Below are positions 18,728 to 22,883 of a stretch of 22,883 nucleotides of DNA, in pieces. Where the stretch lies: assembly GCA_002261195.1 (NCBI GenBank), contig MVBO01000191.1, positions 1-22,883 on the forward strand, in the 5' to 3' direction. Each line of letters opens with the position of its first letter. The first letter of the stretch is position 1. A model generated the notes under the pieces. That model was given only the letters and a program-made list of their open reading frames with translations. It searched no databases and was not told the origin of the DNA. The translations under genes and the position numbers were made by a program. Source of the stretch: Bifiguratus adelaidae. Taxonomy: Eukaryota; Mucoromycota; Endogonomycetes; Endogonales.

Positions 18728-19100
18728 AATGTGGGGGCGTTCAACTCCAATATCTAATGGGTGGGTCCCTCAATGAATATGATCATTCACGATATTCAGG
18801 ACGTTCATCTCGGTGGAGAACGGCAACCATGTTCTAGATTCCCTGAGTGTCTCAGCAAAATAGGTCACGGTCGGATAAGGCAGATGAGCGCAATTGGATC
18901 ATTCTCCGAAAGTTGGTTTCTCGATGTCCAGTGCTAATAGATGTGGGGACGTTCAACTGAATATACATCTAATGAGTGGGCCCTACAATGAACATGGACA
19001 ATTTCGCGAATTCTAGGTGTTGCCAGCCACTGGTGTTCGTATTGGTTGTTTCCTTAGTGATGCTTTTCAGCATCCTGGGATGCCGAAAAGCCACCGGAAA
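18728..19100 (+). repeat. Diverged dispersed repeat, right unit with an internal direct duplication
   Basis: GGACGTTCATCTCGGTGGAG (18799) and TCGGATAAGGCAG (about 18871) match the left unit, as do CAGCCACTGGTGTTC (about 19024) and the 22-bp identical run at 19060-19081 beginning ATGCTTTTCAGCATCC. Inside, about 50 bp beginning GTGGGGGCGTTCAAC (18731) recur as GTGGGGACGTTCAAC (18943), 212 bp apart, sharing ATCTAATG and CAATGAA. A further partial copy, GGCGTTCATAGCCGTGGAGA, lies at about 18281. Confidence 0.65.
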
Positions 19101-20740
19101 TGACTAGCTATTGTAATAGAACCTCGTCCTTTGGTAGAATCCGAGGCGCCAACAAAAATCATTCCTTGTATGAAAATCTGAGAGGACATCTTTGAGATGT
19201 TATTCTAACCAAAAGTGCTTGGTTATACAGTCACTAGCGAAATCGGCTTCCCCTTCACTCTCACATAAAATGTTTTTGGGCCCCACTGCCAAGATACCAA
19301 CGGATCAGACTAACCTACATACGGTACATAAGCTTTCGTCATCTTTTTCCGACCGTCCGATCGTATGGTATTGAACAAACGATGACCTAACTTACTCGAC
19401 GTACAAAACTAATGTTACCTATTAATATTAACCACACAGCAACATCCTCCTCATCTTCTAGATGACTCCGCTGGTACAGCCACTAGTACGTTACTAGTCT
19501 AACAGTACAAACCTGGATGGATAGAGAGCAGTAATTCTCCAGTCAACATGAACAGTCTCTATTAAACAGTGACCACGATGGTACCGGATCTTCCGAATCA
19601 AGCTACCAATTTGAGTGTGATCTCTACGTACACTAACAACATAACCTTTCAACCATAAAATCTATCAGAAATTTCTACAACATTCTAATAACAATTAATA
19701 AACTATAAACTAACCCCAGACGACCCTTTCTTGACTAGAGTCTAGAAAAATAAGAGAAAGATATCTTTATTTATCGATTATATACATGCTAGAAGAACGA
19801 AGAAAGGTGTGCTTAATAACTAATACATGACCTGATCTCCAGGTACATTATTATATCCAGCCGAGCAGAAAAGTTTGTAATCAAAGAGAAGTTAAAAGGA
19901 AAAAAAAAACCTTGACCACTGTGAGTGAACCATGGGTTATCAACATGTTTCATGTGGACAGACTGTTTACTGAACTGTGATCCAGATCCAGTGCCTTCTC
20001 CTTGCCAGCCAGTGCTCGCTGATACATCTCCTCAGCTTCTTGTAGCTTGCCCTGATCACGGAAGAGAACTCCAAGGTTGTTGACTGCATCCAGAATGATA
20101 GGATATTGAGAAAGGAACCCTCTGTTCCGTAGTACTTGAAACATGCGGTCTGCATGGGGAAGTACTCGTTGCTGTGAAATCCAGTATTGTGGCTCATTTG
20201 AGTCAGTGACAGAAAAGACTGTTGATATTATTACAATAGCCATCAACTCATCCTCATTATCCTCCTCTTGCATATAGTCTTGGCACCAGTCTTGAACAAC
20301 AGGATGTAATGAATAGCTGCTCGAAGCTGGCTTTGATTGGATCAGAGAAAGGCTCAGAAGCGCTTGCATCGCACTAGAAAATTCTATCTCACTAGAAGCA
20401 ACCTCATAGAGCCAGGGTGGATCATCATCATTATTTTGTAACCCTCGGTGAATGAGTTCATACCATATGTCTTGATTGTCACAGCAGGCCAAGAGAAGCA
20501 GCAACCTGGCAGCATATGGAGCTTTTTTTTGAAGCTCTTGATATGAGATCATCCACGTGGCCACTAGATTACCATTGGAATAATATCGGTGCGGCTGTGC
20601 GTCTTTCTGTAAATCCCCCCAAGACTGGGAATATAATTCAAGATACTTGGAAGGACTTATTCCAGTCTGCTGCATGTAAGAACCCGCAATTACAATTGCA
20701 AGAGGAAGACCGTCTAATCGGTGAGTGAGACTCAGAATAT

Positions 20741-20789
20741 CTAATCTATATTAGTGCGGTCACCGCAGAGTGACGATTTCTCAGCTGAC
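20741..20789 (-). other. PNP-NLR intron 2 (inside NB-ARC)
   Basis: The 49-nt intron has a weaker 5' GTCAGC, an ACTAATA branch and ends GATTAG. It is phase 1, making an Asp codon (G|AT), and joins NLSPLYS to DILSLTHRLDG in frame. Without it the frame stops at 20746-20748. The donor is unusual, so a frameshift is the alternative. Confidence 0.55.
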
Positions 20790-21423
20790 CTGAATACAGA
20801 GGAGAAAGGTTTTTGGTGATCTCTGCAGCAAGCCCGGCACTTTCCATGAGAAGCGTAACTGCGTCATCTGAATCAAGCTTTTGAACAGGATAAGATCGAC
20901 CTAGTTCAGTAAGTTGAGGAACTCGAGTGGTAATAATAATGGAGCCATGGTCGATAGAAGGAAAGAAGCTTGTGATGTCGTAAGCTTCATCATCCAGGTT
21001 TTCTTTGGCCGAGTATTTGTCAACATTGTCGAACATAAGCAGCCATTTGGAATTGTGAGTTGCTGCCAGCCATTGTAGGACCTGTCTGGCCTGTTCTTTG
21101 ATTTCTTCTTCAGTCTTTGGCTCTGCTGACAAATGGGTATCTGGAAGCTTGGGTAGGAATGCTGCCAACGAGCGCATAAGCGTCTCTTGGCTCTTCCCAT
21201 TAAGCCAGAATATTGCAGAAAGGTCATCTTTGTGGAGCTGAGCGAAACGGATAGCCAGTTGTGTCTTGCCAATTCCGCCTAACCCATGGAGCACAACCAC
21301 TTTCCTTCATGGCGGAAGCCGCTGGCCGCAGTACATTCCATAACTGGTCAAGATCTTCGTCACGTCCTATAAATTGATCAATAGCTGGGATGTTTGACAG
21401 ATCCAAAGGGACGCGGAATCTTG

Positions 21424-21511
21424 CTACACCAAAAGAAAAGGTATTGTCAGCTTTTGGCAATTTAACAGAATCATAAGATTTTCTAATAATGAAATAGTCA
21501 TATAAGCGTAC
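21424..21511 (-). other. PNP-NLR intron 1
   Basis: The 88-nt intron starts GTACGC, has branch GCTGACAAT, a pyrimidine-rich stretch and TAG. It is phase 1, forming an Ala codon (G|CA), and joins SLSDS to ARFRVPLDL, the usual linker between the PNP and NB-ARC modules. Confidence 0.7.
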
Positions 21512-22493
21512 CAGAATCTGATAGTGAATCACTGGCAGTTGGCGTGCTATCAATAGAGTTCACAGCGGTCACCAAAAGGAGTTCTTTGGCAAAGGCTGCT
21601 GCCACAGCCGCTGCATATCCTTGCCACTCCTTGTTCTTATGGGAGTCTGCGTAGTCACAAACTCCCCGAATGACAAGACATGGGAAATTATTCATCAACC
21701 CTGCTGCTTCCATCTCTACACAGTATATCCCAAGTTCCTGACCTAAGCGGTCCCTCAGGTGGCTATTTTTAACCACTTGGTTTCCTGATGCGATCAGACC
21801 GTAGCGAATGACTGGCTTAATACTGTCACGAGGAGCTCGTAGGACGACTTTTGTTTTGTCACAGAGCTCACATGTTTTGGCTTGTGCAATATGGTCATAG
21901 TCTGCCTGGTAAAGTTTGTCTTCTCTTCCTGGGTAAGTGAAGTTGAAGGCCTTATGGCCGAGTTTCACGGTTATTTCAGAGAGAATCTTTGGAATTTGAC
22001 TTTCTTCTGTCAAATGATTGGCCTGCAGCTTGGCAAGTGCTGTAAGGATAACCTGCGGTGGCCGATTCAGCATGCCAGTTTGTTCAAAACAACTATCAAG
22101 AGCCTTGCCATAGTCGTACTGCACCACTCCTCCATATATGCCCGTTGGTTTGCCGACCACGATATCACCTAGTCGAATATCAGCATTCATGTTAGGTACC
22201 CCTCCTCCAATGCCGACCAACAAGCCGAAACGAATCGAGTAGAAGCTGGCCAACAACTGCATGGCTACAGTTACGGCAGATGCAATGCCATATTCGCCAT
22301 TCGGTAAACAGGCAATCACAATATTATGGCTTCCAACCCTTCCCAGTGTGTAGGCATTATGGTCATTAGACTGAACCGGTGGATCCTTATGAACTTCATC
22401 CAGCATGACTTTGGCAGCGGCCATCTCAATCGGCAGGGCGCAGATCCATCCGACGGTATAGTCCTTATGGGAAAGTGTTCGGGTGCTTGTCAT

Positions 22494-22883
22494 TATTGAA
22501 GCAACCGTTAAATGAAATGACTCTAGAACCAAAAGTATTTGCATGCAACAGCTCCCTATCGAGAGGCCATCTGGAAAAATAGTTTGAATAAACTGCTCAA
22601 AGATGGAGTCGCTAATGAGTTAGATCGGGAAAAATAGAAACGGCTTCATAATCTTCACAGTAAGTGAGAGGAAAAACTTGAAAGTGGCGAGGCTGAAGCC
22701 GAGGCTACCAGACTGGCGCTTAGGCAGCCCAAGATGCCAATCATTTCACCTCCCTTGCCATTCGCAAGGCTGAGGAAGGTTGTGAATATCGAAATGATAA
22801 TCTGTGTACGTCATCACTGTTGATAGCCATTGATGTAAGGCAGTCTATCGTGAAGCGACCAAATCCTGTAATATTCAGCTATC
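22494..22883. other. 5' flank of the PNP-NLR
   Basis: I see no gene here. The first 50 bases are open upstream of the chosen start (an alternative Met lies at 22544), but that extension lacks family-like sequence. The rest is presumably promoter for the minus-strand NLR; no clear TATA or operator stands out. Confidence 0.4.

Larger units (their letters stand above)
17413..19949. other. Repeat-bearing non-coding stretch between the LINE and the PNP-NLR
   Basis: No continuation of the NACHT NLR and no domain-bearing gene is recognisable. The first 1.7 kb holds diverged direct repeats and two hairpins, listed separately. Frames at 18042-18338 (+, 98 codons) and 18443-18679 (-, 78 codons) have protein-like composition but match nothing I know, and they overlap the repeats. 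From about 19200 to 19930 the sequence is AT-rich and I see nothing in it. Confidence 0.5.
19950..22493 (-). pseudogene. PNP-UDP / NB-ARC / TPR NLR (STAND) gene, frameshifted and C-terminally short
   Basis: This is a fungal NLR of the nucleoside-phosphorylase type. I start at MTSTRTLSHKDYTVGW (22493), the conserved beginning, rather than at the upstream Met at 22544. The PNP-UDP domain (residues 10-310) has GWICALPIEMAAA, VGIGGG (93-98), YCVEMEAAG (257-265) and RGVCDYADSHKN. An 88-nt intron (21424-21511) leads to ARFRVPLDLSNIP and FIGRDEDLDQLW. NB-ARC has HGLGGIGKTQ (about 21285), Walker B WLLMFDNVD (about 21045-21020) and SIIITTRVP. A 49-nt intron (20741-20789) joins LYS to DILSLTHRLDGLPLA. 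YSLHPVVQDW then precedes one TPR (about 20087-19986; NNLGVLFRDQGKLQEAEEMY). Between SAMKE and VVVLHG near 21303 the frame shifts by one, with no room for an intron. Relatives carry many TPRs; here TGA follows the first, so the sensor array is nearly gone. Confidence 0.83.

Noticed and set aside
18728-18998. CRISPR-like array from spaced repeats
   Set aside because: There are only two diverged units 212 bp apart in a eukaryotic context, without regular spacers.
18008-19160. Possible terminal inverted repeat: TTTGCTGGCGCCTG at about 18009 and the reverse complement of AGGCGCCAACAAA at about 19143
   Set aside because: Only about 12 imperfect bases match and the sequence beyond diverges. It has no target duplication and is too weak to define an element.

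Overview
The window looks like nuclear DNA of a filamentous ascomycete (Pezizomycotina). The evidence is short GT-AG introns of about 45-90 nt with CTRAY-like branch points, two fungal STAND/NLR genes, a fungal MDR enoyl-reductase type gene, a Tad/MGR583-like LINE, and gene-poor, repeat-bearing spacers. Nearly every recognisable gene is damaged, so this reads as a decaying accessory region rather than a housekeeping one.

Left part (1-7.7 kb, genes on the minus strand). Positions 1-824 hold the 5' part of a secreted protein gene running off the left edge. A signal peptide exon is joined by a 62-nt intron to a His-rich block and then a Thr-rich mucin-like stalk, which is what the apparent microsatellite at 1-280 encodes. 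Two same-strand loci of the Crinkler (CRN) type follow. The left one (about 2.7-3.8 kb) keeps only the AAA-ATPase-like NTPase. The right one (4750-7541) keeps a Crinkler N-terminal header, a basic linker, the NTPase and a C-terminal PD-(D/E)XK nuclease. Both are treated here as fossils; the right one is close to whole.

Middle (7.7-12.9 kb). This is mostly gene-free sequence with a heavily shifted short-chain dehydrogenase relic (8.28-8.8 kb) and a zinc-binding-dehydrogenase-like (MDR) gene at 10255-11258 that is intact except for one missing base.

Right part (12.95-22.9 kb). A plus-strand NACHT NLR (12950 onward, three introns) has one in-frame stop and is then cut by a 5'-truncated LINE (about 14891-17412). 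The LINE carries RT, RNase H, a CCHC knuckle and a (CAA)6 tail, and its RT active site is YIDN. Next comes a 2.5-kb non-coding stretch with diverged dispersed repeats and two hairpins. Last is a minus-strand NLR with PNP-UDP, NB-ARC and TPR parts (22493-19950), with one frameshift before its P-loop and only one recognisable TPR.

Two NLR genes and two CRN-type genes lie within 20 kb, with a secreted repeat protein. My inference is that this is an old nonself-recognition or biological-conflict island now being lost by point damage, retroelement insertion and truncation. Its collective role is not shown by the sequence alone.
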